NCBI GenBank assembly: GCA_031216445.1
Contig: CM062215.1
Coordinates: forward strand, 5,127,501-5,191,500
Length of the DNA stretch: 64,000 bases
Direction: 5' to 3'
DNA from: Lateolabrax maculatus
Taxonomy: Eukaryota; Chordata; Actinopteri; Acropomatiformes; Lateolabracidae
The notes beneath the pieces were generated by a model. It saw only the letters and a list, made by a program, of their open reading frames with translations. It did no database searches and was not told the origin of the DNA. A program made the translations under genes and the position numbers. Every line of letters begins with the position of its first letter. Positions within the stretch are counted from its first letter, which is position 1. Of this stretch, positions 1 through 10,459 are shown piece by piece.

Positions 1-1469
1 GCTAACACCTGGCTGGATCTCTTGCATGGCCACCGTCCCACTCATGCCTTGGAAGAGACCCAGAAAAGCAACCTAAAGTGAGGGGAAGTAGAGGAGAAAC
101 CAGACGAAGGAGGCGCAGGCCAGAGGGATTGACGACCTTCAGTCTGAGAGGAGGAAAAATCTGAAAGTGAGAGAATTTGTCATTTTGCATGCTGGCACCT
201 GTGGCTGTAAACTGACCATAAAAACAGTGAAATGCACCCTGCACTCATTACAAATCTGATTATCTAATCAAATCTAATTAAAAAGGTGAATCGCACGACA
301 TGTTTTGTAAATTTCCATGAATATCTACTATTTGGTTCAAACTTTATTTGAAACTTGTACAATAATAATAAACAGGACTGTACAGTATTGACTTAATTGA
401 AAAATTGGGAAATTTTACCTGCAGTTATTGTTTTTAGACTTAGATGTATTGATTTAGAAATGCTGTGGTCATGAGTCTTAATTCCCACCAACAAAACAAC
501 CACCAAAGACATTTTCAAGTAGTGACCAACCAAACCAAATTTTTTTGCTATTAAAAAATATATTTTTTAGTAAATTGAAACTCCCTACAGTATGATCTAA
601 ATGTTGTTTAAAGCATTTGGCAGCCGATTTTTAAGACATTAAATTTAAAGAATATATCACAATCAGCCATAAACTCATAATGGTTAGATTAAAATCACAG
701 AAATATTACCGTGGACATGTTTCTGTAACATACCGATTGTGCAGATGAACTACACAGATAAGGAAGTGCGCGCTAAAAATATTCTACAGTTAACATATTC
801 AGCCTGACACTACTTATCGTGCTTTTTTAGATAATTGCTCTGAAAAATGTAAGCAAGTCTTATTTCCATTATTTCAGCGCTCCAGAAACTTTGATCTCTT
901 TGGTTCTGTTTCAAGACCACAGCGGAGGAAAACATACATTCACCCATCATGGTTTATTTTCACACCGTGCTCTTGGCAGCACTTAGCCAATCTCTTTAGC
1001 ACAGACATGTTTAAAGGATTATGGATTATGTTCAAAAGTGACCACGTCCCCTGTGGGGCCTCTTAATTACGATATATGTTTTAGCAGCATGTGCTCTGTG
1101 TAAATCACTTCAAGGATAAGAGACTCCGAGGCTTTTACACCGAATGTTTGGAAAGACGTGTAAACAAGGGGAAGGAAGGACTAGAGGGAGAACTGCCCAA
1201 AGTCGGGCAGCGGAGGGTTCTTGTTTCTTATTTGGTTTGACCACAGTGGGTTTCATAAGACCCTGTGTGTTGGCTTGTGAAATCATGTCTTGACTCAGCT
1301 GCAAGATGGGAGAGCACAGCCTGCTGGTCGTGGACGAGCATTAAGGCTTGAGTAAAAAGTGTGTGGACAGTATGTACTGTGTATCCTAGTGGTGTCAGCA
1401 GCATATCACAGACTGTTGGAGAGTAACTTGGGCGACTTCAAGTGGTGAGAGAAGGAACATCAGTAACCA
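1..1469. other. Non-coding sequence upstream of col8a1
   Basis: No protein-coding gene is recognised here. Open frames in the first 250 bases resemble no family I know. The block at about 60-165 is purine-rich and ends near a GTGAGA donor-like sequence, so it might hold an untranslated col8a1 leader exon (mammalian COL8A1 has untranslated first exons), but this is not demonstrable from sequence alone. The rest is AT-rich. Confidence 0.4.
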
Positions 1470-1746
1470 TTTAAAGGGCCACTCCACCAAATTTACACAT
1501 TAAGATCAGTTGACTAGTTTTGTATGATATGATATGATTATGTTGGCTACTTTGTGAAGTTTGAATGATGTGGCCCTTTATCAGGCATGGAGGGGCTAAC
1601 AGAAGACGCTATCTTGTTGCATCATGGGAAGTGTAGGATCTAGTGGTTGTAACTTGTCTCATACATTGGCCTCTGCTGCTTGGATTTTGCACATTCTTTG
1701 TTTAATAATGTCTCTCTTTTCAAATCTCCTGGAGTAGCCCTTTAAA
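1470..1746. mobile_element. Short MITE-like DNA transposon copy
   Basis: A 277-base segment is bounded by near-perfect terminal inverted repeats: TTTAAAGGGCCACTCC at the left and, reading inward on the other strand, TTTAAAGGGCTACTCC at the right, with one mismatch in 16. There is no open frame, so it is a non-autonomous element. Its internal text is of a kind I recall as widespread in spiny-rayed fish genomes; the family name is not asserted. A target duplication is not clear because the termini themselves are TTTAAA. Confidence 0.65.
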
Positions 1747-2335
1747 TACAGGAGGCAGGGTGGGGCCATGCTAATGAGCACAGGTGCCATCAATTGATTA
1801 AAATCACACAGAGTGATGAAAACAGACCCAAACTAAATGCTGAAAACCTCTGATAGTATTTCTGCCAAAATAAAAAATGGCCAGTGTTGCACAAGAGCAC
1901 AAATTATGATAAAACTCCTTACTACAATTTGTGTAATGTGACTGAAAACATAACAGCATTGGTGAAGATAATAGTCGAACTAATCAGTGATGAGCAACCT
2001 CTTGAAGCGTCTCTCATCCTACACAAGTTTATTTTTTTACATAGATTGTCAACAAAAAAAAGGTGAAAGCATCCTAACTTTTAGTTTATTGCATTATGTT
2101 TACTCAGTTTAAACATAATGTTAAGTTTGCTCAGAGCCACAAAATCAAACTTATGGAAAAATGGAATGGTCTTTGTGTTTTTAAAGAGAAGTAAAAATGC
2201 TAAACCCACATGATGCATCATCTTAGAAGTGCAACAAAAATAAAATATACGTTTTCAGTTAGTTCAGAGTTGCAAAGAGACGTATCTGCCTACACTGTGC
2301 TACATTTTTACTCATTTTCTTCTCCACTGCAGAAA

Positions 2336-4988
2336 ATGGTGGCTGTACCCCTCGGCTCTCTCTATCTACTCATCACAGTGTTCCAGCTGTGTTTATTACA
2401 CCAGGCCCATGGTGGGGCGTATTACGGACATAAACAGCCGCCACCACAGCACCAGCCCTTGCCACAGTACAATGATGGGTATCCTCAGCAACAGTTCATG
2501 GGGAACGAGATGCCACACCTGCCTTACGGCAAAGAAGGGCCATCACTGCCTCAGTATGGAAAAGAGCTTCCTCAGCTGCCTTTGCAGATGGGCAAAGAGA
2601 GACCACTGACTGAAGGCAAAGGTGAAGCCAACTTATTATAAGAAATCTTAATGTTTGATTTTGGATGTTAAAGAAGTTATGAAGTTCTTTATAGTATTCA
2701 AGTCTTTGAACAAAAAAATACTATATGCTCCTTGTTATTTCATTGTATATAAATGGGGCTGGAAATTCAGATGTTTTTATTACTTAAGTTAACAGTAGGA
2801 TGAAATAGATTATACTGCTACACATTCCACAAATAGAATAGACTGTAGAGGCCGCCATCGTGATGTTCATGTGAATTCATTAGTGGCCTTGATATGCCGT
2901 CACAAAGCTTGGTATCAAAAAATAAATGGATATCAGATCAAGACCTTTTGTGATTTAATGTATTTTTTGATCATTATTGATTGATTTTGTGATTATTCAT
3001 CTCTTTCTGCCAAATCTTCTCACTTCTTTACAGGACAAACATTCCCAAGAGGGGCTAAAGGTCCACCTCCCCCTGGTCCTGGCGTAGAAGGTCTCAGAGA
3101 GGGACCACAAGGAATTCAGGGCCCCCCAGGACCAACAGGGCCGCCAGGACCACAAGGCCCCCCTGGGCTACCAGGTCAGGGACTGCCAGGGTTGCCAGGA
3201 AAGCCAGGGCCTCCTGGTCCTCAAGGCTACCCAGGAATTGGAAAACCTGGCATGCCTGGTTTGCCAGGAAAACCTGGAGGACCTGGATTACCAGGACCAA
3301 AGGGTGACCTTGGTCCTGGTGGTGGTGAAGGACCAACTGGACTTACTGGGCCTCCAGGGCTCCCAGGTCCCCCTGGACTCCCTGGGATTTCAAAACCAGG
3401 AGGTCAGGGACTGCCCGGACAGCCAGGTCCTTTCGGGGAGCCTGGCCAAAAAGGTCTACCTGGGCTTCCTGGTCCTCCAGGCATCAAGGGAGACAAAGGA
3501 AATGGTCAACCTGGTTTGCCAGGTTTGAAAGGACCTAGCGGACCACCAGGTCCACCTGGAAATGTGGGCATCCCTGGGGTTGGTAAACCTGGCCTGAATG
3601 GTCTCCCTGGACAGCCAGGGATACCAGGAAAGCCTGGTCCTTCTGGAGAGCCGGGATTGGCAGGGGCACCTGGTGAAAGAGGCCAACCAGGACCACCAGG
3701 CTTACCAGGAATTGGCAAACCAGGAAAAGATGGTTTCAGAGGGCAACCAGGACTCTCTGGAGGGAAAGGGGAACCAGGCCCTCCAGGTTTACCAGGGGGT
3801 CCAGGCTTGCCAGGCTATGGTAAACCAGGGTTTCCAGGACCTAAGGGTCACAAGGGACATGCTGGTGTCCCAGGACCTCCAGGCCTAAAAGGTGATAAAG
3901 GTCATGGAGGTCTTCCAGGGGTCATTGGTCCCACTGGTCCTAGTGGTATGCCTGGCCCACCAGGTCCAATAGGGCCTCCCGGTAGTCTTGGCTTCCCAGG
4001 GCAAAAGGGAGAGTATGGTGTTGGGGGACCAAAAGGATATCCAGGAGTGAAAGGTGATTTAGGGCCTCCAGGTCTTCCAGGACAGCCAGGTTTGTCAGGA
4101 GCAGGTGGACAACCAGGACCAAGAGGTTTACAAGGGCCCACTGGCCCCAAAGGAGAGCCTGGTATGAGGGCTTCACCTGGTCCCCCTGGTGCTGGAGGAT
4201 TACCTGGACCAAGAGGAGAGGGGGGACAACCTGGGGAGAAAGGTCACCAGGGACCACAGGGTATTCCAGGGCTTACAGGACCAGGGGGACCAATTGGACC
4301 TCCTGGTCTGCCAGGGCAAAAAGGTGAAACAGGCCTGCCTGGTAAACCTGGCTATCCTGGAGAGGGAAAGTCAGGACCCCCTGGTCATATTGGTCCTCAA
4401 GGTAACCCTGGCCCAAGTGGCCCTGCAGGACTTCCAGGGCAACCAGGACAACCTGGACCCCCTGGTCCTCCAGGACTACCTGCTGCATCTCCTGACCTCG
4501 GACAGATCCTCCCCGTGACCGGCCCGTATAGTGGCCAAAAACAAGGTTACAAGAAGCCAAAGAATGGAGGCGACATTAGTGGAAATAGCCTGGAGATGCC
4601 TGCGTTCACAGCTAAGCTCACAAATCCATTCCCTCCTGTTGGCTCTCCTGTCCTCTTTGACAAACTCCTGCACAATGGCAATCAGGACTACAATCCCCAA
4701 AACGGTATTTTCACCTGTAGCGTACCAGGGATCTACTATTTTGCTTACCACGTCCACTGCAAAGGAGGTAATGTGTGGGTGGCACTGATGAAGAACAATG
4801 AGCCAGTAATGTACACATATGATGAATACAAAAAGGGCTTGCTTGATCAGGCATCAGGGAGTGCTGTACTCCCGCTACGACAAGGAGACTCTGTGCATAT
4901 ACAGCTGCCATCTGACCAGGCTGCAGGACTTTATGCTGGCCAATATGTCCACTCCACATTTTCTGGATACTTATTGTACCCAATGTAA
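2336..4988 (+). CDS. col8a1: Collagen type VIII alpha-1 chain
   Basis: Coding exons are 2336-2621 and 3034-4988, joined in phase (G|GA) across a GT-AG intron; a further acceptor (CTGCAG, 2327-2332) just before the ATG implies upstream untranslated exons. The product is 746 residues, about the length of human COL8A1 (744). It has a signal peptide (about 1-26), an NC2 segment starting GAYYG with the repeated YGKE-type motifs typical of alpha-1(VIII), a long Gly-X-Y domain with short interruptions such as GIGKPG and GVGKPG (about 96-590), and a C-terminal C1q-like NC1 domain (about 617-746, ending SGYLLYPM). It is a secreted short-chain network collagen of vessel and corneal basement membranes; NC1 drives trimerisation. 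The NC2 motifs argue against col8a2. Whether it is the a or b teleost copy cannot be decided. Confidence 0.95.
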
Positions 4989-6218
4989 GAAATGTGCATA
5001 AGCAAAGGCGATAGCAATGACATATTGATGGTAAATTTTACCATATTTATGGTAAAAGCAGTCTCAAAGGTACAATGTAGGTCAAGTTAAATGGTTTACA
5101 ATGAGTGGTGGAAGAATAATCTTTTTTTATATATAGTGGCAACATATTTCATTGAATTATTCTTTGCATTACATACATCACATCTGTATTTACATACATC
5201 ACACCTGTATTTACATACATCAATGGAGTCTCAGAAAGTTATGCGTTAATGTGCAAAGTATGTACATTGTATAAATATATCTGATCATTGGCTATGATAT
5301 GTAAGACGTTTCTTGTGAGGGTTCTGGAGAGAAGAGGTGACATAATACGACCAAATATCTCAGTTGTCATAATTCTTGTATGTTTACATTGTGCATTTAT
5401 TCTTATATCCATCCACACACAATATATCAGTGTTAATGACATGGCTGGAATAATTCCTGGAACAATGAGGCTTTATGTTGAAGAATTGTATTCACTTTTC
5501 ACTCTTTTTTTGATTGTTTTTTTGCTTTACAGTTATATGCTGTATACTGGGCACATATTGGTTTCATTGTACAATGCATTTGCTCACAACTATCAGTACA
5601 TAATGTTGGATTATGTATTTTGGGGTCATCATACAGTCTTTAAGTTATTGTTTGTCTTTTTTATGTTTTTTGATTTTTAATACAACCAAATCTTAATGCA
5701 AAGTACTGACAGTAAAATAGAAAAATTCAATTGCATACCATATCTCAGTCCAGAAAAGAAAAAATACATAACAGTTTGACCATTTGATGTCATGATTTGT
5801 CTTGTTTGTTTGTAATAAATATGAATTCTTTGAAAGGTTTTTGTCAGTTTGTCAGTATTCTTTGTAATTTATTTGTTTGACTACTGATTACTTGGCATTG
5901 TGTTAATTTCTTTGTGTTAACAATAAATGACGGAATTCATTTCAAAATGCAGAACACAACGTACACGTTTACGTGGCAAAAAAAATAACACAAATATTCA
6001 AAAATGTGTTCATGCTCATACCCATTCATACAATCATGTGTCCGTTTTTTAATTTTGTACTTTGTTTCTTCAAACTGTGGATGTGCAATTATTATTTTTT
6101 TCTCTTCTTTTTTCCCCTTTTACTTTGTACAATGGTGCACAGCATTAAATGGTAAACTGTGCCTAAAGTATGTGAATTTTGATTGTTGCTTTGATTGGTC
6201 AGATATCGGTTTAATAAA
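4989..6218 (+). other. col8a1: Probable col8a1 3' UTR with several poly(A) signals
   Basis: AT-rich non-coding sequence follows the col8a1 stop. AATAAA hexamers on the plus strand at 5814-5819, 5922-5927 and 6213-6218 are candidate cleavage signals, giving a 3' UTR of 0.85-1.25 kb. It includes a short tandem repeat (about 5168-5222) of TTACATACATCACA-type units in three copies. Open frames within it are not family-like. Confidence 0.6.
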
Positions 6219-6926
6219 GAAATTTAAGAAAAAATTTGTCTTGACTTGATTTTCACTATCATCACACTTTAGATTTCAATTATATACATCTGCTGCAAAC
6301 AATGGACATTATCCCATCAGAAATTACTTATTGCAGGTTTTCACCGTTGTTTTGATGCAACATTAGAAACAAAAGGACCAGTTTGGACAATAGGTGACAC
6401 GAACAGCATGACTGTGTTTATATTTGCAAAACAGTAGATGCATGATCTCAAAACTCACACACTTTTAAAACGAAAAATATAAACAAGAATCTGTTACAAC
6501 ACGATAGATCAAGTTAAATCATTCAGAGGTACCGCTCCATTTATTGCCGTTCATTTACATCAGATAAAAATGCTTTGCATGGCAAATCGAGCCTTGGCAT
6601 GACTGCAATGTTACAATGCAACAATTGAAAAAAAACATAAATATAATAAAATAAGAAGCCTTAAACTGTCCAATATGACACTTTAACAAAATATCAGCTG
6701 TTGTCCCTCCATAGATTGTCCAACCTTACAGCTGCACGTCCCTACAGTATATCACAGCTGTATTTTCATTAGTTATATGTGACATTTATACTTATTGTTG
6801 AGTCACAACCTTTGTGCCCCATGTTTTTAATATGGTAGTTGTATGAAAAGTAAAGAAATTTTGTCACTGCATTTGCTGTTTTACAATTGGTGGAGATGCA
6901 TAGAGGTACTGTGGAGGAAAAACTCA
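6219..6926. other. Intergenic, nothing recognised
   Basis: AT-rich sequence between the probable col8a1 poly(A) site and the GT/GA repeat. I see no exon, RNA gene or intact repeat here. Confidence 0.5.
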
Positions 6927-6969
6927 CTGTGCGTGTGTGTGTGTGAGAGAGAGAGAGAGAGAAACTCAT

Positions 6970-7011
<42 letters not shown>

Positions 7012-7017
7012 ACTCAT

Positions 7018-7050
<33 letters not shown>

Positions 7051-7067
7051 AACTCATTGTGTGTGTT

Positions 7068-7100
<33 letters not shown>

Positions 7101-7222
7101 AACTCACTGTGTGTGTTTGTGTGTACGTGTGTGTGTGTGTGAGAGAGAGAGAAACTCACTGTGTGTGTATGTATGTGTGTGTGTACGTGTGTGTGTGCGT
7201 GTGTGTGCGTGTGCGTCTGACT
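6927..7222. repeat. Compound (GT)n/(GA)n minisatellite
   Basis: Repeating blocks of AAACTCACTGTGTGTG followed by GT runs and then GA runs occur about six times, with block lengths of roughly 40-65 bases. The repeat is translated in several frames as spurious serine-leucine or cysteine-valine polymers. It lies about 670 bases upstream of the jagn1 start codon. Alternating purine-pyrimidine GT tracts can form Z-DNA, and GA tracts can form triplex DNA (general knowledge, not shown here). Confidence 0.9.
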
Positions 7223-7274
7223 GACCAATCAGAGTGTGACACGTCACCCTTCCTGTCTGTGGCTCTCCTGGTCT

Positions 7275-7297
7275 GCAGCAGCAGCAGCAGCAGCAGC
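7275..7297. repeat. (CAG)n trinucleotide run
   Basis: An uninterrupted run of about seven GCA/CAG units. It lies just upstream of a candidate untranslated jagn1 exon. Confidence 0.8.
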
Positions 7298-7369
7298 TTC
7301 ATGGTGTTTAACGCCTCGTATGAACGACACAAAAAGAAAAAGTAAGTGTTGTTATGAATCCCTCGTGTG

Positions 7370-7480
7370 TCTTTGACCGACGTTACGTGACGGTTGACGT
7401 GCCGTGTTTCCCTGGCGACGGCAACCAAGACAACCGAGAACAGCTAACGGGCATTAGCTCGTTTAGCTCGGCTGCTTCGC
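7370..7480 (+). promoter_or_regulatory. jagn1: Probable jagn1 promoter region
   Basis: CpG density rises here and three bZIP-like sites cluster: TTACGTGA (7383-7390), TGACGTG (7395-7401, the core of an XBP1/ATF6-type unfolded-protein-response element) and flanking ACGTNA half sites. An ER-stress element would suit jagn1, whose product is an ER protein, but this is inference. Two candidate untranslated donor sites lie nearby: GTAAGT at about 7342 and GTGAGA at about 7600. The exact first exon is unresolved. Confidence 0.45.
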
Positions 7481-7891
7481 GTCGTTTTGAGTGAAAACTT
7501 AAAAGTTAAGAAGCTGCGAGCATGAACCAGGGCACCTGCAGGGAAATTAGGCTTTTTGCGGATACATCTGGACTGACGTGCTCATTGAGTGGACGTGGAA
7601 AGTGAGATTTAAACGCAGGAATCCGCCACACATGTTGGCCTAGCTGCGCTAGCTCTCAGAAACGGTGCTGCTGCAGCTGTGGGGCTTAAAGTTAAAGGTT
7701 TATTAAGACTTCATTCATTTCTTTGTGCTTTTTGAGGATCTATTTTTTTTTCCTGCAACAGAAACCACAATAAATCCCTGTTATAATCTACAGTATATCC
7801 TGTCATCACCCTGAGCCACCAGCATCTCTTTGAATTTACTGTCATGTTAAAACTTGATGTTTTTTTTTTTTTTGGCTTTCAGATTTCAACC

Positions 7892-8782
7892 ATGGCTTCT
7901 CGAGCAGGTCCGAGAGCAGCAGGCACAGATGGCAGTGACTTTCAGCACAGAGAGCGGGTTGCCTCACACTACCAGATGAGGTAGGTTATTTCACAGTGAA
8001 AGTAATTGATCTCTCAGAGGAAAATCAGCTGGTTAGAAACAAAAGATCAATGGATCCCTGCTCCAGATTAAGGGCTACCTCGGTTTAAAAGAAAAGCTTA
8101 CAGTATCTTGATATTTAAAAGGGAAATGCAACTGATTCCAAGTGTTAATCTGTAGTTTAGCTGTGGTAGTTTATTCATAAATTCGTGAATTGACGCAGAA
8201 CCCATCTCTCTTATTTGGCACAGCGTCGCCTTGAAGTCTGAAATCCGTAAACTCAACATAGTCCATCTTCTGATCTGGGTGCTGATGGCAGCTCAGGTAA
8301 AGGCAAACCTTCACAAACTGGCACAAATCATTAAAAAAAACAGTTGTAACCGCTGATCTAGTTGTGACTCTGTGTTGTCTCTTCTTTCTCAGGTGACAGT
8401 GAGCCAGCTGAGCCTGGTGTCCCACAAGGTAGTAGCCTCTCCATACCAGTGGGAGTATCCCTACCTCCTGAGCATCGTTCCCACAATCTTCTGCTTCTTG
8501 GCGCTGCCCCGCAACAACATCAGCTACCTGGTCATCTCCATGATCAGCGCTGGGCTCTTCTGCGTGGCCCCGCTGATCTACGGCTGCATGGAGATGTTCC
8601 CCGTGGCGCAGCAGCTCTATCGGCACGGCAAAGCCTACCGCTTCATCTTCGGCTTCTCTGCCGTGACGGTCATGTACCTGGTGATCGTCATCGCCGTGCA
8701 GGTGCACGGCTGGCAGATCTACTACAGCAAGAAGCTGCTGGACCAGTGGTTCACCAGCACGCAGGAGAAGAAGAAGAAATGA
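7892..8782 (+). CDS. jagn1: Jagunal homolog 1
   Basis: Coding exons are 7892-7980, 8224-8296 and 8393-8782, all GT-AG and in phase. They give 183 residues, the length of human JAGN1 as I recall it. The start follows an acceptor at 7882, so a 5' untranslated exon exists upstream. The N-terminus (MASRAGPRAAGTDGSDF) and the stretches PYQWEYPYLLS, PRNNISYLV and LIYGCMEMFP are diagnostic. Four hydrophobic segments (about 39-59, 75-95, 101-121, 146-166) fit a polytopic ER membrane protein, and the lysine-only C-terminus is a dilysine-type ER retrieval signal. The protein supports early secretory traffic and, in mammals, neutrophil granulocyte function. Teleosts may have a and b copies; which one is unknown. 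Confidence 0.95.
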
Positions 8783-9085
8783 GTTCACCTGAAACAGGCT
8801 TAGCGCTGAGATCTTCTGTTAGTTTTTTTGGCCCGTGTGGACAAAGAGGATCTTAGAGCTGAGGTGTTTTGTTTTTTTGGAAACCAGTTGCTGAACTGGT
8901 GCATTGAGCCAGCCAAGACCAAGAGACTCAACAGTATTGTGGTCTTTTGTCATCTTTTTCTATATTTATATTTGACAGTGACTGTATCATTGTTAAAGTG
9001 TTTGCAGAAAATCAGGCCCTGGACTGTTTGTGACTGGCAGCATCACTCTGTAAATTAATCATCCTGTAATTTCATCACTCAGAAT

Positions 9086-9091
9086 AATAAA
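9086..9091 (+). terminator. jagn1: jagn1 poly(A) signal
   Basis: AATAAA lies about 300 bases after the jagn1 stop codon and is followed by a T/G-rich stretch (TGTTTGTCTGCCTG), as expected for a cleavage-site downstream element. Confidence 0.7.
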
Positions 9092-9646
9092 CTGTAAATG
9101 TTTGTCTGCCTGTACCTCTTTGTTTCAGGTACTGACAGTCTAAACAGACCAGGGGTAACTGGAAGAAGACTGTAATAACATGTAAGTGGATGTTTTGGAA
9201 ACAAATCCAAAAATAAATTTGAATATTCAACTGGATTGTTGGTCAGTCATAAATATTGTTGGTTATTACGACAAAAATATCAGAGGCCATTTTGCGTTTT
9301 TAGTTGTTCTAAGAGTCCTCAGATGAATCATTTTACCGCTTCAGCTTTCTCACCTTGCTGTGTGTGTGGTGAAAACACTCCCTGTAGGCCATGTATGGGA
9401 AAGAGAAGTGGGAGTCGGTAGTTAAAATGAAATGAAGGTCACAGCTGACAAAGCACCCAAGGTCAGAGAAATAAAGTGTTTGAATGATAGATTGTGGATC
9501 CAACAGTTATACAGGTCATCTGTTGTTTGAAATAAACTTGCACTGATAATTTGAGACATTCAGACCAGTTAAACATTTAAGCATGCAGGAAAAGTAAATA
9601 TTGTTTAAGAAAAAATCATGGTCTGCTTTTCACTCTGAAAAGAATC
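9092..9646. other. Intergenic gap between convergent jagn1 and nfkbiz
   Basis: About 0.55 kb between the jagn1 poly(A) signal and the probable end of nfkbiz on the other strand. No gene or repeat is recognised. Confidence 0.5.
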
Positions 9647-10459
9647 TTTATTTTTTTTGGTTACTCTGCACAGTTAACATCTTAAAAGTGTCAGCACAAT
9701 ATGTATTTCACAATAAAATGTTTACTATATTTCTGTACTCAACATTATTTTGACTATGGACACCGTTTGGCATAACATTTATGAACTCTAACTAAACAAA
9801 ATTAACATTTAAAAATATTTATTCAAAACAAGGAATATTGAAATCTCTTAAAACTATTAATTTCAGGACATGACATCACACAAAAACCTTTTCACAATAA
9901 AATGTAGCTTTAGTTTGCTCAGAATATCACAAGTTTTCTACATGAACTACGATATAAAAAAAAAATTTATACAAAGTTTATAGGCACCAAAAAAGAGTGA
10001 TTTTAAAATGAAGGCACAGTATGTTAACTGTTCATGTATTTTCCAAAAACAATGATATGCAGCATAAGATTTCCATTCCTACTTTCAACTGAACCAAATA
10101 AACATTAAAAAATATGAAAGAAAAAAAACCTTCCCCACCCATGATTAAATCCTCCATAACTATGTAAAAAAAATCATCATAAATCATCCAAAACCCAACA
10201 CGGGCACACAGATTTACATGTTTGTTCACTGTATGGCAACCTGAAAGTATTATCTAAATGCATACATACTACAATAAAAGGTTAAACAAAAAGAGCTAAA
10301 ACACACAAAAACTACAAATCATCACCCCACTTTCTCATTGGGCATTACATGGTAATGAACAATTCCACATGTTTCACTGAAACAACCAGCATCTGCCGTG
10401 TTTCGGCAAATAATAATAATACATAGACTGGACTGTCTGACTGACAGTGTTTTTGAGCT
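9647..10459 (-). other. nfkbiz: Probable nfkbiz 3' UTR
   Basis: On the minus strand the nfkbiz stop (10460-10462) is followed by about 0.8 kb of AU-rich sequence ending at an AATAAA (9647-9652). Several ATTTA pentamers and overlapping UAUUUAU-like tracts are visible, for example around 9810-9830. Mammalian NFKBIZ mRNA is short-lived and controlled through its 3' UTR (Regnase-1 and Roquin stem-loops). A similar role here is inference. Confidence 0.55.

Noticed and set aside
3094..4757. Many open frames on both strands within the col8a1 exon
   Set aside because: They are shadows of the Gly-X-Y repeat, which lacks stops in other frames; the sense frame ends in a complete C1q domain.
6927..7222. 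CRISPR-like array of regular blocks
   Set aside because: Eukaryotic GT/GA minisatellite; spacers are simple sequence, not unique.
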